Source of the DNA: Sinorhizobium mexicanum
GTDB lineage: Bacteria > Pseudomonadota > Alphaproteobacteria > Rhizobiales > Rhizobiaceae
Reading direction: 5' to 3'
Length of the DNA: 64,000 nucleotides
NCBI RefSeq assembly: GCF_013488225.1
Contig: NZ_CP041238.1
Coordinates: forward strand, 273,501-337,500
A model generated the notes under the pieces. That model was given only the letters and a program-made list of their open reading frames with translations. It was not told the origin of the DNA and made no database searches. Below, in pieces: positions 42,148-52,520 of the stretch; position 1 is the first letter of the stretch, and each line of letters begins with the position of its first letter. Made by a program: the position numbers and the translations under genes.

Positions 42148-42173
42148 AGCCGGTCCGATGAGGAGACGATCGT

Positions 42174-42791
42174 TTGTCCGATAAGACAACGGCTGAAGAC
42201 ACAAATGAACCGCGGCTGATCACCGAAACCGGTCTCGATCAGCGCATTGCCGACATCATCGAGCCAGTGCTCGTGCAGATGGGCTTCCGCCTCGTGCGCG
42301 TGCGCATGTCCGGCCAGAACGGCTTGACGCTGCAGATCATGACGGAGCGCAACGACGGCACCATGACCGTCGAGGATTGCGAAGAGGTTTCCAAGGCCAT
42401 TTCGCCCGTCCTCGATGTGGAAGATCCGATCGACAAGGCGTATCATCTCGAAGTGTCGTCGCCGGGTATCGACCGCCCGATGGTGCGCAAGTCCGATTTC
42501 TTCCGCTGGCAGGGCCATCTGATGAAATGCGAGACTTCGGTGATGGTCGACGGCCGCAAGCGGTTTCGCGGCAAGATCGTGTCGGTGGACGAAGACGGCT
42601 TCCGGCTCGAGCGGGACCAGCCCGCCTACGGTGAGGAAGCGGTTGTCGCGATCCCGTTCACGGCGCTTTCGGATGCCAGGCTGATCCTGACCGACGACCT
42701 GATCCGCGATGCGTTGACGGCCGACAAGAAGGCGAAGGCCGCGCGCGCCGCCAACGAGAATTTCGAAGACGAAGATTCACCTATCGAATAA
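42174..42791 (+). CDS. rimP: Ribosome maturation factor RimP
   Basis: 205 aa, needed for 30S subunit maturation. It begins at TTG 42174 with GAGGAG about 8 bases upstream; no in-frame ATG fits. Conserved stretches are [37 protein letters not shown] and [17 protein letters not shown]. The C-terminal Sm-like part contains [16 protein letters not shown] short acidic tail ([12 protein letters not shown]) ends the protein. It is first gene of the conserved rimP-nusA-ylxR-infB-rbfA-truB series, preceded by an attenuator. Confidence 0.96.
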   Translation: MSDKTTAEDTNEPRLITETGLDQRIADIIEPVLVQMGFRLVRVRMSGQNGLTLQIMTERNDGTMTVEDCEEVSKAISPVLDVEDPIDKAYHLEVSSPGIDRPMVRKSDFFRWQGHLMKCETSVMVDGRKRFRGKIVSVDEDGFRLERDQPAYGEEAVVAIPFTALSDARLILTDDLIRDALTADKKAKAARAANENFEDEDSPIE

Positions 42792-42837
42792 GGCAGGGCG
42801 TGCTTCAAAGGCCCCTGCAACCAGACGGAGACAAGAT

Positions 42838-44448
42838 ATGGCAGTCAGTGCTAACCGGCTCGAACTTCTGCAGATCGCAGATGCTGTGGCACGCGAAAAG
42901 GTGATCGACCGCGAGATCGTTCTGGCCGCTATGGCGGATGCGATCCAGAAGGCGGCTCGCTCGCGTTATGGCTCGGAATCGAACATTCGCGCGGACATCA
43001 ATTCGAAGACCGGCGAAATCCGTCTGCAGCGCCTTCTGGAAGTGGTCGACAAGGCTGACGATTATTCGACGCAGATCCCGCTGGAGCTTGCGCGCGATCG
43101 CAATCCCGACGCCAAGATCGGCGATTTCATCGCGGATCCGCTGCCGCCGATGGATTTCGGCCGTATCGCAGCGCAGTCGGCCAAGCAGGTAATCGTGCAG
43201 AAGGTCCGCGAGGCCGAGCGTGACCGCCAGTACGAGGAGTTCAAGGATCGCGTCGGCGAGATCGTCAACGGCACCGTGAAGCGCGTCGAATACGGCAATG
43301 TCATCGTCGACCTCGGCCGTGGTGAAGGCATCATCCGCCGCGACGAGATGATCCCGCGTGAAAACATGCGCTACGGCGATCGCGTTCGCGCCTTTGTCTA
43401 CGATGTCCGCCGTGAACAGCGCGGGCCGCAGATCTTCCTGTCGCGCACGCATCCGCAGTTCATGGTCAAGCTCTTCACCATGGAAGTGCCGGAAATCTAC
43501 GACGGCATCATTCAGATCAAGTCGGTGGCCCGCGACCCGGGCTCGCGCGCCAAGATCGCCGTCGTCTCCAACGACTCGTCGATCGATCCGGTCGGCGCCT
43601 GCGTCGGTATGCGCGGCTCCCGCGTTCAGGCCGTCGTCGGCGAGCTTCAGGGCGAGAAGATCGACATCATTCCGTGGTCGCAGGATCCGGCCTCCTTCAT
43701 CGTGAACGCCCTGCAGCCGGCGGAAGTCGCCAAGGTCGTTCTCGACGAGGATGCCGAGCGTATCGAAGTGGTGGTTCCGGATGAGCAGCTTTCGCTCGCC
43801 ATCGGCCGCCGCGGCCAGAACGTCCGCCTCGCCTCGCAACTGACCGGCTGGGATATCGATATCCTCACCGAGCAGGAGGAAAGCGAGCGCCGTCAGAAGG
43901 AATTCAACGAGCGGACCCAGCTTTTCATGGAGGCGCTCGACGTCGACGAGATGGTCGGCCAGGTGCTCGCCTCCGAAGGCTTTGCCCAGGTCGAGGAACT
44001 CGCCTATGTCGATCTCGACGAAATCTCGTCGATCGACGGCTTTGACGAAGAGACCGCGACCGAGATCCAGACCCGCGCCCGCGAGTACCTCGACAAGATC
44101 GAGGCCGAGATGGACGCCAAGCGCAAGGAACTCGGCGTTGCCGATGAACTGCGCACGATCAACGGGCTGACCAGCCAGATGCTGGTTGCGCTCGGCGAAG
44201 AGGGTATCAAGACCGTCGAGGACTTCGCCGGTTGCGCCGCCGACGATCTCGTCGGCTGGACCGAGCGCAAGGACGGCGAGACCAAGCGCTTCGAGGGCAT
44301 CTTCTCGAAGTTCGAGGTGACCCGTGAAGAGGCCGAGGCGATGATCGTCCAGGCGCGTCTGGCTGCCGGCTGGATCACCGAAGAAGATCTGGCAACCGAG
44401 ACGGAAGAACCGATCGAGGTCGCCGAAGGCGCCGAGCAGGACGCCTGA
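42838..44448 (+). CDS. nusA: Transcription termination/antitermination factor NusA
   Basis: 536 aa RNA-polymerase-associated elongation factor. The N-terminal domain covers residues 1-125 ([20 protein letters not shown]). The S1 domain is at 135-200 ([20 protein letters not shown]) and tandem KH domains are at 205-345 ([20 protein letters not shown]). The C-terminal helix-hairpin-helix repeats lie in 365-515 ([18 protein letters not shown]). GGAG lies upstream of the ATG. It follows rimP by 46 bases and precedes the ylxR gene by five bases. Confidence 0.97.
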   Translation: MAVSANRLELLQIADAVAREKVIDREIVLAAMADAIQKAARSRYGSESNIRADINSKTGEIRLQRLLEVVDKADDYSTQIPLELARDRNPDAKIGDFIADPLPPMDFGRIAAQSAKQVIVQKVREAERDRQYEEFKDRVGEIVNGTVKRVEYGNVIVDLGRGEGIIRRDEMIPRENMRYGDRVRAFVYDVRREQRGPQIFLSRTHPQFMVKLFTMEVPEIYDGIIQIKSVARDPGSRAKIAVVSNDSSIDPVGACVGMRGSRVQAVVGELQGEKIDIIPWSQDPASFIVNALQPAEVAKVVLDEDAERIEVVVPDEQLSLAIGRRGQNVRLASQLTGWDIDILTEQEESERRQKEFNERTQLFMEALDVDEMVGQVLASEGFAQVEELAYVDLDEISSIDGFDEETATEIQTRAREYLDKIEAEMDAKRKELGVADELRTINGLTSQMLVALGEEGIKTVEDFAGCAADDLVGWTERKDGETKRFEGIFSKFEVTREEAEAMIVQARLAAGWITEEDLATETEEPIEVAEGAEQDA

Positions 44449-44453
44449 TCACG

Positions 44454-45146
44454 ATGATAGCGGAAACCGATGCTAATACCCTGCCTTCGGACAAGGGTCC
44501 GAAGGACCGGAGCGGCAGCACCCGGACCTGCATCGTCAGTCGCGAGAGCGGTTCGCCGGACGAGTTGGTCCGCTTCGTTGCTGCTCCTGACGGACGCGTC
44601 GTGCCGGACCTGAAGCGACAGCTTCCCGGGCGCGGATGCTGGATCAAGGCGGAGCGGGTGCTTGTCGAGAAGGCGGCGGCGAAGAAGCTTTTTGCCCGTG
44701 CCCTCAAGGCCGACGTCACGGCCGACGCGGCACTGGCGGACGACGTCGACAGGCTGCTTGCCGAGCAGCTTGCCGGAATGATGAACATGGCGCGCAAGGC
44801 CGGCCAGTTCATTACCGGGGCGACGAAGACGGAACAGGCGGTGCGTGGCCTTGCGGCGCTCGCCGTCTTCCACGCCATCGATGCGGCCGCCGACGGTGTC
44901 CGCAAGATCGACCAGGCTCGCAAGGCGATGAGTTTCGTCGCCGATGATGAAAAGGAAATAGCCGCCTTCCGCCCCTTCACGGCGGCGGAAATGGATGGGC
45001 TTTTGGGAAGTAATGCTTTTATCCATGCCGCAGCGCTTGCAGGGCAGGCGGGTGAGGGTGTAGTGAAGCGCGCAATCATGCTCGAAAAGTACCGAGGATC
45101 CGTCCCGGTCCGGGCCGAAGGCGGCGCTGGCAAGCCACAGCAATGA
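44454..45146 (+). CDS. YlxR (DUF448) RNA-binding protein fused to L7Ae-like domain
   Basis: 230 aa. The N-terminal DUF448/YlxR domain (residues 20-100) has RTCIVSRESGSPDELVRFV and the hallmark PGRGCWI. The C-terminal L7Ae/L30e-like region (105-200) has MMNMARKAGQFITGATKTEQ. In Firmicutes these two are separate proteins (YlxR and YlxQ) in the same operon; the fusion is usual in alphaproteobacteria. Both domains bind RNA, but the precise function is unresolved. It begins just after nusA. Confidence 0.93.
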   Translation: MIAETDANTLPSDKGPKDRSGSTRTCIVSRESGSPDELVRFVAAPDGRVVPDLKRQLPGRGCWIKAERVLVEKAAAKKLFARALKADVTADAALADDVDRLLAEQLAGMMNMARKAGQFITGATKTEQAVRGLAALAVFHAIDAAADGVRKIDQARKAMSFVADDEKEIAAFRPFTAAEMDGLLGSNAFIHAAALAGQAGEGVVKRAIMLEKYRGSVPVRAEGGAGKPQQ

Positions 45147-45251
45147 TACGCATCACCGGCAAGGGCCGGCATCGCGAGCATTGTTTGAGACAATTTGGAA
45201 GACAGGGTCAGGTGTTTCGCATCCGGCCCTGATCGCTAGGAACGGAACGGA

Positions 45252-47924
45252 ATGACCGACAACAAAGACGACAAGACACTCAGCGTAGCGGGCAAGAAGA
45301 CGCTGACCCTGAAACCCTCCGGGGTTCAGCAGGGGACAGTGCGTCAGGACATGGGCCGCGGCCGCACCAAGGCGGTTGTGGTTGAAACCAAGAAGCGGCG
45401 CCATTCCCGTCCTGAAGACGAGCGGCCAGTCACGCCCATGAACACGTCGCCGGCAGCGCGTGCGCCGGAGCAGCGCCCCATGCCACCGCAGCCGTCCGGC
45501 CGCCCCGCGCCGCAGCCGCAACCGCATCAGCCGCGCCAGGAGCAGAACCGTCCGCGCGGCGGCGTGGTTCTCAACGATCTGTCCGCTGGTGAGATGGAAG
45601 CCCGCCGTCGCGCCCTGGCGGAAGCTCAGATCCGCGAGGCCGAGGAAGCCAAGCGCCGCGTCGAAGAGGAAGCTCGCCGTCGGCGCGAAGAAGAAGAGCG
45701 TGCCGCACGCGAACGGGAAGAGGCCGCGCGCCGTGCCGCCGAAGAGGCAGCACGTCCGGTGGTCGTCGGCGAAAAGGTCGAGGAAGAGCGGCCGGCCGCG
45801 GCTGCGCCCGCCGTCACCGCGGAACGCCGCCCCGACACACGCCCGCAACCGCCGCGCCCGGCTCCCGCTCCGGCCGCCCCGCAGGCGCCGGGCGCCGCCG
45901 CCTTGCGCGGCCGCCGCGCCGGTGAGGACGAAGAGGACGATCGCGGTGCGCGCGGCGCCGGCCCCGCCCGCGGCAAGGTCACGCGCCCGGAACCGGCGAA
46001 GCCTGTCACCCGTCCGAAGGGCGATGACGGCCGTCGCCAGGGCAAGCTCACCCTGACTGCCGCCGTCGACGAGGACGGCGGTCAGCGCGGACGCTCGCTC
46101 TCGGCCATGCGTCGCCGGCAGGAAAAGTTCAAGCGCAGCCAGATGCAGGAGACCCGCGAGAAGATTTCGCGCGAAGTCGTTCTGCCGGAGACCATCACGA
46201 TCCAGGAACTGTCGCAGCGCATGTCCGAACGCGCGGTCGACGTCATCAAGTTCCTGATGAAGGAAGGTCAGATGATGAAGCCGGGCGACCTGATCGATGC
46301 CGATCTCGCCGAACTCATCGCTGGCGAATTCGGCCACACGGTCAAGCGCGTCTCGGAGTCGGATGTCGAAGAGGGCATCTTCAACATCGCCGACACCGAA
46401 GAGACCATGGAGCCGCGTCCGCCGATCGTCACGATCATGGGTCACGTCGACCACGGCAAGACGTCGCTGCTCGATGCGATCCGCCACGCCAACGTGGTTG
46501 CCGGCGAAGCCGGTGGCATCACCCAGCACATCGGTGCCTATCAGGTCGAGCAGAACGGCCAGAAGATCACCTTCATCGACACCCCCGGCCACGCCGCCTT
46601 CACGGCGATGCGTGCCCGTGGTGCCCAGGCGACGGATATCGCCGTCCTCGTCGTGGCCGCCGATGACAGCGTGATGCCGCAGACGATCGAGTCGATCAAC
46701 CACGCCAAGGCGGCCAACGTGCCGATCATCGTGGCGATCAACAAGATCGACAAGCCGACGGCGAACCCGCAGAAGGTCCGCACCGAGCTGCTGCAGCACG
46801 AAGTCTTCGTCGAATCGATGGGCGGTGAAGTTCTCGACGTCGAAGTCTCGGCGAAGAACCATACCAACCTCGACAAGCTGCTCGAGGCGATCCTGCTGCA
46901 GGCCGAAATCCTCGACCTGAAGGCCAATTCGAACCGGACGGCCGAAGGTACGGTGGTGGAAGCCGAGCTCGATCGCGGCCGCGGTGCGGTTGCGACCATT
47001 CTCGTCCAGAAGGGTACGCTCACGCCCGGCCAGATCATCGTCGCCGGCGACCAGTGGGGTCGCGTGCGCGCACTCGTCAACGACAAGGGCGAGCATGTGA
47101 AGTCCGCAGGCCCGTCGACCCCTGTCGAAGTCCTCGGCCTGTCCGGCACGCCGGCGGCCGGCGACAAGTTCGCGGTCGTCGAGAACGAAGGCCGTGCGCG
47201 CGAGATTTCCGAATATCGCCAGCGGCTTGCTCGTGAAAAGATGGTTGCGCGCCAGTCCGGCTCGCGCGGTTCGCTCGAGCAGATGATGAGCCAGCTCCAT
47301 GCTTCCGGCATGAAGGAGTTCCCGCTGGTCATCAAGGGCGACGTGCAGGGCTCGATCGAAGCGATTGCCGGCGCTCTCGAAAAGCTCGGAACCGACGAGG
47401 TTCGGGCGCGCGTCGTGCATTCGGGTGCGGGTGGTATCACCGAGTCGGATATCTCGCTCGCCGAAGCCTCGAACGCCGCGATCATCGGCTTCAACGTCCG
47501 TGCCAACAAGCAGGCGCGCGATGCGGCCGAGCGTGCCGGTATCGAAATCCGCTACTACAACATCATCTACGACCTGGTGGATGACGTGAAAGCGGCGATG
47601 TCCGGTCTGCTGTCGCCCGAACGGCGCGAGACCTTCCTCGGCAATGCCGAGATCCTGGAGGTGTTCAACATCACCAAGGTCGGCAAGGTCGCGGGTTGCC
47701 GCGTCACCGAGGGCAAGGTGGAGCGTGGCGTCGGTGTCCGTCTCGTGCGCGACAACGTCGTCATCCACGAGGGCAAGCTCAAGACGCTCAAGCGCTTCAA
47801 GGACGAAGTTTCGGAAGTCCAGGCCGGCCAGGAATGCGGTATGGCCTTCGAGAACTACGAGGACATCCGCGCCGGCGACACGATCGAGTGCTTCCGCGTC
47901 GAACACATCACGCGCACACTCTGA
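45252..47924 (+). CDS. infB: Translation initiation factor IF-2
   Basis: GTPase that brings initiator tRNA to the ribosome, 890 aa. Residues about 50-250 are a low-complexity Pro/Arg/Glu extension with a long charged helix rich in R and E. The IF2_N domain is [20 protein letters not shown]. The G domain has G1 GHVDHGKT, G3 DTPGH and G4 NKID. Beta-barrel and C-terminal domains follow ([20 protein letters not shown] here is IKGDVQ in sequence). GGAACGGA precedes the ATG. A strong terminator follows the gene. Confidence 0.97.
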   Translation: MTDNKDDKTLSVAGKKTLTLKPSGVQQGTVRQDMGRGRTKAVVVETKKRRHSRPEDERPVTPMNTSPAARAPEQRPMPPQPSGRPAPQPQPHQPRQEQNRPRGGVVLNDLSAGEMEARRRALAEAQIREAEEAKRRVEEEARRRREEEERAAREREEAARRAAEEAARPVVVGEKVEEERPAAAAPAVTAERRPDTRPQPPRPAPAPAAPQAPGAAALRGRRAGEDEEDDRGARGAGPARGKVTRPEPAKPVTRPKGDDGRRQGKLTLTAAVDEDGGQRGRSLSAMRRRQEKFKRSQMQETREKISREVVLPETITIQELSQRMSERAVDVIKFLMKEGQMMKPGDLIDADLAELIAGEFGHTVKRVSESDVEEGIFNIADTEETMEPRPPIVTIMGHVDHGKTSLLDAIRHANVVAGEAGGITQHIGAYQVEQNGQKITFIDTPGHAAFTAMRARGAQATDIAVLVVAADDSVMPQTIESINHAKAANVPIIVAINKIDKPTANPQKVRTELLQHEVFVESMGGEVLDVEVSAKNHTNLDKLLEAILLQAEILDLKANSNRTAEGTVVEAELDRGRGAVATILVQKGTLTPGQIIVAGDQWGRVRALVNDKGEHVKSAGPSTPVEVLGLSGTPAAGDKFAVVENEGRAREISEYRQRLAREKMVARQSGSRGSLEQMMSQLHASGMKEFPLVIKGDVQGSIEAIAGALEKLGTDEVRARVVHSGAGGITESDISLAEASNAAIIGFNVRANKQARDAAERAGIEIRYYNIIYDLVDDVKAAMSGLLSPERRETFLGNAEILEVFNITKVGKVAGCRVTEGKVERGVGVRLVRDNVVIHEGKLKTLKRFKDEVSEVQAGQECGMAFENYEDIRAGDTIECFRVEHITRTL

Positions 47925-47944
47925 TATCTGTCCGGTTGGAGATT

Positions 47945-47982
47945 GTGCGAGCGCCGGCTCCTGTTCGGCGCTCGCACTTTTT
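47945..47982 (+). terminator. Rho-independent terminator after infB
   Basis: GTGCGAGCGCCG (47945-47956) and CGGCGCTCGCAC (47966-47977) form a perfect 12-bp stem with a 9-base loop, followed by TTTTT. It separates the nusA-infB transcript from rbfA, although read-through is possible. Confidence 0.92.
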
Positions 47983-47984
47983 GA

Positions 47985-48093
47985 AGCGGGATGAGAAAAG
48001 CGTGAGCGGTCGGCCGCCCGTGTCCCGCGTTTCATTTGAAATCGATCCCGTCGGTGATTTTGAGCGGATTCAATCCAAGATCACGACGTGATC
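47985..48093 (+). repeat. Family B repeat, diverged copy
   Basis: Begins AGCGGGATGAGAAAAGCGTG, then CCCGTGTCCCGCGTTTC, AAATCGATCCC, GATTTTGAGCGGATTC and CAAGATCACGACGTGATCC. It follows the infB terminator directly and ends 13 bases before rbfA, so the rbfA promoter must lie in or beside it. Confidence 0.68.
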
Positions 48094-48106
48094 CGAGGTA
48101 AGCACG

Positions 48107-48514
48107 ATGACCAAATCCACATCCTCCGCTCCGTCCCAGCGCATGCTGCGCGTCGGTGAACAGGTGCGCGCCGCGATCACGCAGGTCCTGCAGCGTGGCG
48201 ACGTGCGCGATCCGCTGATCGAGAACACGGTGATCTCCATTTCGGAAGTGCGCATGTCGCCTGATCTCAAGATCGCTACCGCCTATGTGACGCCGCTTGG
48301 TCTCAAGGATCACGCCTCGGTCATCGAGGCACTGAACAGGCATGCAAAATTCATCCGCGGGCGGCTCGGGCCGCAGCTCCGGCAGATGAAATACATGCCC
48401 GACGTCCGTTTCAGGGACGATACGAGCTTCGACAACTATCAGAAGATCGACGCCCTGTTGCGCTCGCCGGAGGTTAGCCGCGACCTCGATTCCGATACCG
48501 ACGACGAAGAATAA
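48107..48514 (+). CDS. rbfA: Ribosome-binding factor A
   Basis: 135 aa KH-fold protein that assists late 16S rRNA processing and cold adaptation. It starts [20 protein letters not shown]. Conserved segments are [39 protein letters not shown] and [11 protein letters not shown]. The C-terminus is acidic (DSDTDDEE). GAGGTAAG lies about 7 bases upstream of the ATG. truB follows after nine bases. Confidence 0.96.
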   Translation: MTKSTSSAPSQRMLRVGEQVRAAITQVLQRGDVRDPLIENTVISISEVRMSPDLKIATAYVTPLGLKDHASVIEALNRHAKFIRGRLGPQLRQMKYMPDVRFRDDTSFDNYQKIDALLRSPEVSRDLDSDTDDEE

Positions 48515-48523
48515 GAAAGACCC

Positions 48524-49459
48524 ATGTCCAAACCGCGCAAACCCAAGGGTCGCCCGATCTCGGGCTGGCTTATTCTCGACAAGCCGCTCGATTTCGGTTC
48601 CACCGAGGCTGTTTCCAAGATCAAGTGGCTGTTCAAGGCGCAGAAGGCGGGCCACGCCGGCACGCTCGATCCGCTCGCCTCCGGCATGCTGCCGATCGCT
48701 CTTGGCGACGCGACGAAAACCGTCCCCTACGTCATGGATGGGCGCAAGATCTACGAGTTCACCGTCGCCTGGGGCGAGGAGCGGGCGACGGACGATCTCG
48801 AGGGCGAAGTCGTCCGCGCGTCCGCGGAACGGCCGACGGAAGAGGCTATCCGCACCCTGCTGCCGAAATATACCGGTGTTATCAGCCAGGTGCCGCCGCA
48901 ATTCTCGGCGATCAAGATCGACGGCGAACGCGCATACGATCTCGCCCGTGACGGGGAGGCGGTGGAGATTCCGGCCCGCGAGGTGGAGGTCTTCCGGCTC
49001 TCCCTGATCGGATGCACGCCGCATCTCGCGCATTTCGAGATCGAATGCGGCAAGGGAACCTATGTTCGCTCGCTTGCCCGCGACATGGGCCGCGATCTCG
49101 GCTGTTTCGGGCATATCGCCTCGCTGCGCCGCACTTTTGTGGCGCCCTTCGGCGAGGATGACATGGTGCCGCTTTCCGACCTCGTCGCGCTGGAGAAGAT
49201 CGAGGACGATGCCGAGCGGCTCGCCGCTTTGGATGACTTCCTGATCGAGACGGGCGAGGCTCTTTCCGGCCTGCCGCACATCGCAGTCAACGATGATCAG
49301 GCGCATCGCCTCAAGATGGGCAATCCGATCATCCTGCGTGGCCGCGAGGCACCATTGCCCGCTCCCGAAGCCTATGCGACGGCGCGCGGCAAGCTCGTGG
49401 CGATCGGCGAGATCGCCGAAGGCGAATTCCGGCCGAAGCGCGTGTTCGCCACGTCTTGA
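48524..49459 (+). CDS. truB: tRNA pseudouridine(55) synthase
   Basis: 311 aa enzyme making pseudouridine-55 in the T loop of tRNAs. Motif I is [17 protein letters not shown], and the catalytic aspartate lies in [18 protein letters not shown]. The [37 protein letters not shown] and [14 protein letters not shown] blocks are all present, with a small C-terminal PUA-like part. Its start follows rbfA closely with weak AAGAAAG. It is the end of the classic series before an inserted kinase gene. Confidence 0.96.
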   Translation: MSKPRKPKGRPISGWLILDKPLDFGSTEAVSKIKWLFKAQKAGHAGTLDPLASGMLPIALGDATKTVPYVMDGRKIYEFTVAWGEERATDDLEGEVVRASAERPTEEAIRTLLPKYTGVISQVPPQFSAIKIDGERAYDLARDGEAVEIPAREVEVFRLSLIGCTPHLAHFEIECGKGTYVRSLARDMGRDLGCFGHIASLRRTFVAPFGEDDMVPLSDLVALEKIEDDAERLAALDDFLIETGEALSGLPHIAVNDDQAHRLKMGNPIILRGREAPLPAPEAYATARGKLVAIGEIAEGEFRPKRVFATS

Positions 49460-49467
49460 TCCACCCG

Positions 49468-49575
49468 CAGCAATGTCTATTTTCCTAAATCCTACCCGAT
49501 TTAGGTATAAAAACATGCAGCAAATCAAGTGCTGCAGCGTCCTCCGCACGTCTGAAAGGACGGACCGCACTGCAG
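49468..49575 (+). repeat. Family A mosaic repeat, diverged copy
   Basis: AATGTCTATTTTCCTAAATC, CCCGATTTAGGTATAAAAAC, ATGCAGCAAATCAAG, CTGCAGCGTCCTC and a CGTC...GACGG end. It lies directly 3' of truB, at the point where the kinase gene is inserted relative to the usual truB-rpsO order. Confidence 0.65.
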
Positions 49576-49797
49576 GGCGGTTTGCGTTTGGCGAAACCCT
49601 GACGCATGATCTCGGGTGGCGATTCGATCTGTTCGGATACGGCCATTCGCGGCAATCGAGGCCAATCCGAGATCGCGATTTCGCCATGCACGCCAACCCG
49701 TGGCGGTTGTGCGGGCCGACGCGCAAGGAGCGCACGGGACCTCGTGTCAGCGTTGGCCACCGGCGGCGCGGCGACAGACGGGGAAAGGCGGGCCCGG
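49576..49797. other. Upstream region of the histidine kinase gene
   Basis: Together with the preceding repeat this makes a gap of more than 300 bases. The kinase frame is open back to 49606 but the extra N-terminal residues look non-coding (rich in R, G and S). No promoter hexamers were identified with confidence. Confidence 0.4.
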
Positions 49798-51525
49798 GTG
49801 ACTGGAGTGCCAGAGAAGGACCACGGAGAAGCTTCGCGCGGCGGCTTGCAGGCTGCAGCAGCCTTCGTTCGGGACCGTCTCCGCCGACCGTTCAGCTTCT
49901 ACCTGATCTCGCTGCTGCTGGTGGCGATCATTCCTTCCTTCATCTTCTCATTTGTCATCCTGAAACGCAGCGTGGATGCGCAGGAGCAGGTCGTGACTTC
50001 GCTCCTGAAGGCTTCGACCGGTTCCGTGACGCGCATTGTCGAGCGCGAGGTCGAAGGCATGCTGACGACGCTCAAGGTTCTTTCGACTTCGAACGCGATC
50101 GAACTGCGCGACATGCGCGCGTTTTACAATCGCGCTTCGGTCGCCCTGGCGGACACCGATTCCAATCTGATCGTCATAGACAGGAGCCAAAACCAGAGAC
50201 TGAACACCCGTCTCCCCTTCGGTGCGCCGCTTGGACGGGCATCCGATCCGGAATCGATCGAGCTCGCCTTCAAGAACAAGGGCCCGCTCGTCTCGGGCGT
50301 GTTTTTCGACAACACCGACGGAAGATGGGCCTTCAATGTCTATCTTCCGGTCAGGCTGCCGACCGGGGAGAGCTATCTGTTGGCCCTGACGCAGAACGCC
50401 GATGGGATGGCGAAGGCCGTCAATCGCGACACGCTGTCGCCGGGCTGGAATGCGGCACTTGTGGATGGCAGCGGCAAGGTGATCGTGTCTTCCGATGCGG
50501 CGGTCAAGCCGGGTGCTGCCTTCTTCCTCGATAAGCTGCCGGCGATCAGCATCGGCGTCGCCAACATCAGCGAAAACGGCGCGGACTATCGCGTCGCGAC
50601 GGAGTTTTCCGTGGTGACCGGCTGGCGCATCGTCGCCTGGGCGCCGCGCGCGGTCGTCGATGCGCCGATATTGTGGTCGTTCCTCTGGCTGTCGCTTGGC
50701 GGCATCATCTTCGCAAGTCTCGCCGTCGCGGGTTCACTCACCATCGCCCGCCTGCTCTCGCAGGGGGTGAAGCTACTTGCCATGGACGCGCGCCGTCTCG
50801 GTGCCGGCGAGCCGATCAAGCCGCGTCGCTACATGATCACCGAGGTCGAGGACGTATCGAGCGCGTTTGCCCGGGCGGCTGCCGCTCGCACCAAGGCCGA
50901 AGGGGAAATCCACTTTCTGATGAGAGAGGTCGCGCACCGCTCAAAGAACCAGCTCACGGTCATTCAGTCGATGTTGAACCAATCCGCGTCTTCCACCGGG
51001 AGCGCTTCGGAATTCGCTGAAGCCTTTCGAAAGCGGATCGCCGGGCTTGCCCGGTCGACCGACCTGATGGTCGCCAATGCCGCACTCGGCGTCGATTTTC
51101 GTGAACTCGCGCAGGGCCAGTTGCAACCCTTTGCTCCCGATGACCCGCAGCGCGTCGTCCTTAGCGGTCCGGCCGTACGGCTGGAAACACAGGTGGCGCA
51201 GATGCTCGGCATGGCGCTGCATGAGCTCGCGACCAACGCGACCAAGCACGGCGCACTCGCCAACGCGACCGGTGTCATCAGGCTCGACTGGTCGGTATAC
51301 GATGGAATGATCGCCATTCGGTGGCGCGAAGAGGGAGCGGATATCGCTGCGCCGCCCGAACAAGCTTCGGGGCGAACGGGCTTCGGAACGGTCGTGCTCG
51401 AGCGCATGCTCGGCATGGCGCTCGGGGCCGAGCTCGAAAGGACGATGCACCCGGACGGCATCGAATGGACCATCCGAATTCCGCGCGGCGGCAGAGGCGA
51501 CGCGCCGGCCGAAACCGGAAGTTGA
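49798..51525 (+). CDS. HWE/HisKA_2-type sensor histidine kinase
   Basis: About 575 aa, two-helix membrane sensor. TM1 near residue 38 (FSFYLISLLLVAIIPSFIFS), a periplasmic dCache-like sensing region of about 240 residues, TM2 ILWSFLWLSLGGIIFASLAV, then HAMP-like linker. The phosphoacceptor is in REVAHRSKNQLTVIQSM. The ATPase domain has LHELATNATKHGALAN and the IRWREEG that fits the WxE of HWE kinases. Initiation at GTG 49798 (VTGVPEKDHGE) is a best guess; an upstream frame exists. No response regulator is adjacent. HWE kinases often feed the general stress response. Confidence 0.86.
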   Translation: MTGVPEKDHGEASRGGLQAAAAFVRDRLRRPFSFYLISLLLVAIIPSFIFSFVILKRSVDAQEQVVTSLLKASTGSVTRIVEREVEGMLTTLKVLSTSNAIELRDMRAFYNRASVALADTDSNLIVIDRSQNQRLNTRLPFGAPLGRASDPESIELAFKNKGPLVSGVFFDNTDGRWAFNVYLPVRLPTGESYLLALTQNADGMAKAVNRDTLSPGWNAALVDGSGKVIVSSDAAVKPGAAFFLDKLPAISIGVANISENGADYRVATEFSVVTGWRIVAWAPRAVVDAPILWSFLWLSLGGIIFASLAVAGSLTIARLLSQGVKLLAMDARRLGAGEPIKPRRYMITEVEDVSSAFARAAAARTKAEGEIHFLMREVAHRSKNQLTVIQSMLNQSASSTGSASEFAEAFRKRIAGLARSTDLMVANAALGVDFRELAQGQLQPFAPDDPQRVVLSGPAVRLETQVAQMLGMALHELATNATKHGALANATGVIRLDWSVYDGMIAIRWREEGADIAAPPEQASGRTGFGTVVLERMLGMALGAELERTMHPDGIEWTIRIPRGGRGDAPAETGS

Positions 51526-51795
51526 CGGCGCAACACGCGGACGCCGACGCTTTTCAAAGGCTTGCTGGATAGCACTCCCAGTTCCTGGAAAACGGGGAGC
51601 GCGCCCTCATCCAACCGGCAATTGAGGCGCGGCGCGTGGCTTCCGGACGCCCGGTTCCATGACCCTTTCCTTTTCGATCCATTTCGTTTATAGGCACGCC
51701 AGCGAAAGGCACTGCCTCTTCGTATGAACGGCCGCGGCTGGACGACATCCCGGCTGCCGGCGACCCCGAAATCCTCGAAACGAAAGGATCGTCCG
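51526..51795. other. rpsO upstream region
   Basis: Gene-free spacer expected to hold the rpsO promoter. TATAGG at 51690-51695 with a T-rich stretch upstream is a weak candidate -10. No structured leader was resolved; ribosomal protein S15 often regulates its own mRNA. Confidence 0.4.
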
Positions 51796-52065
51796 ATGTC
51801 GATTACTGTAGAGCGCAAGGCTCAGCTCATCAAGGAATTCGCGACCGCTGAAGGCGATACCGGTTCTCCGGAAGTCCAGGTTGCGCTCCTGACGGAGCGG
51901 ATCAACAACCTGACCGAACACTTCAAGGGCCACAAGAAGGACAACCATTCCCGCCGTGGTCTTCTCGCGATGGTTTCCAGCCGTCGTTCGCTCCTCGACT
52001 ATCTGAAGAAGAAAGACGAAGCGCGTTACACCAAGCTGATCGGTGCCCTGGGCATCCGTCGCTAA
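51796..52065 (+). CDS. rpsO: 30S ribosomal protein S15
   Basis: 89 aa primary 16S rRNA-binding protein. It starts [20 protein letters not shown]; the conserved family blocks are [40 protein letters not shown] and [18 protein letters not shown] lies nine bases before ATG 51796. A longer frame upstream has no homology-like content. It is followed by a strong terminator, then a repeat, then pnp. Confidence 0.98.
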   Translation: MSITVERKAQLIKEFATAEGDTGSPEVQVALLTERINNLTEHFKGHKKDNHSRRGLLAMVSSRRSLLDYLKKKDEARYTKLIGALGIRR

Positions 52066-52073
52066 ACGACTTG

Positions 52074-52106
52074 ACCGGCGGATCGCTTGCGGTCCGCCGG
52101 TTTTTT
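52074..52106 (+). terminator. Rho-independent terminator after rpsO
   Basis: ACCGGCGGA (52074-52082) pairs with TCCGCCGGT (52093-52101) and is followed by TTTTTT, nine bases after the rpsO stop. rpsO and pnp are therefore probably partly uncoupled. Confidence 0.92.
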
Positions 52107-52123
52107 ATCGGGCGCTAGATCGC

Positions 52124-52230
52124 CTGCTGCATGCTTCCTTAAATCGGGACCGATTGACGGATAAAATCATGCAGAAATTCAAAGTGCTGCTGCGACCTTT
52201 GTATGTCTGAAAAGACGCGCGGCGCTGCAG
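52124..52230 (+). repeat. Family A mosaic repeat, full copy
   Basis: CTGCTGCATGCTTCCTTAAA, CGGGACCGATTGACGG, AATCATGCAGAAATTCAAAG, CTGCGACC and GACGCGCGGCGCTGCAG. It is inserted between the rpsO terminator and the pnp upstream region. Confidence 0.75.
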
Positions 52231-52520
52231 GAAATCGTCTCTCCACTGTCGCCTGAGGCGCAGAATTGGAGAGAATGTCCAGCGAACCGGATGGGCCGGT
52301 ATCGCGGATCAACCGATGGCCCGTCATGGGGCAGGATTGCAGGATGCTTCGGCGCCCGCATGCCGTGAGCTGCCACGCGGGCAGCACGGCGAGACGGAAC
52401 CGAGCTGGTTTGTTTTGAAGCCTCCCGTTGTCTTGCCCGTGATGCGCCACCACCAAGCGGCTTTCCGATCATCCGCGCTGCAACAGCCGCGGAAGGTCTC
52501 CCGCACACGAAGGACAGAAC
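52231..52520. other. pnp upstream region
   Basis: With the repeat before it, the rpsO-pnp spacer is about 455 bases. This last part contains the pnp leader and probably a promoter. I could not define hexamers or the RNase III hairpin found in the E. coli leader. Confidence 0.4.

Noticed and set aside
45153..48035. Very long open frame (960 codons) on the strand opposite infB
   Set aside because: It lies entirely antisense to infB, has no ribosome binding site and a histidine/arginine/glycine-rich composition typical of the antisense frame of GC-rich codons. infB has all GTPase motifs.
48032..49735. Long open frame antisense to rbfA and truB
   Set aside because: Overlaps a repeat at both ends and two conserved genes; composition is typical of an antisense shadow.
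49606..49797. N-terminal extension of the histidine kinase
   Set aside because: The extra 64 residues have no hydrophobic or conserved character and lack a ribosome binding site. The GTG at 49798 leaves a sensible short cytoplasmic lead before TM1.
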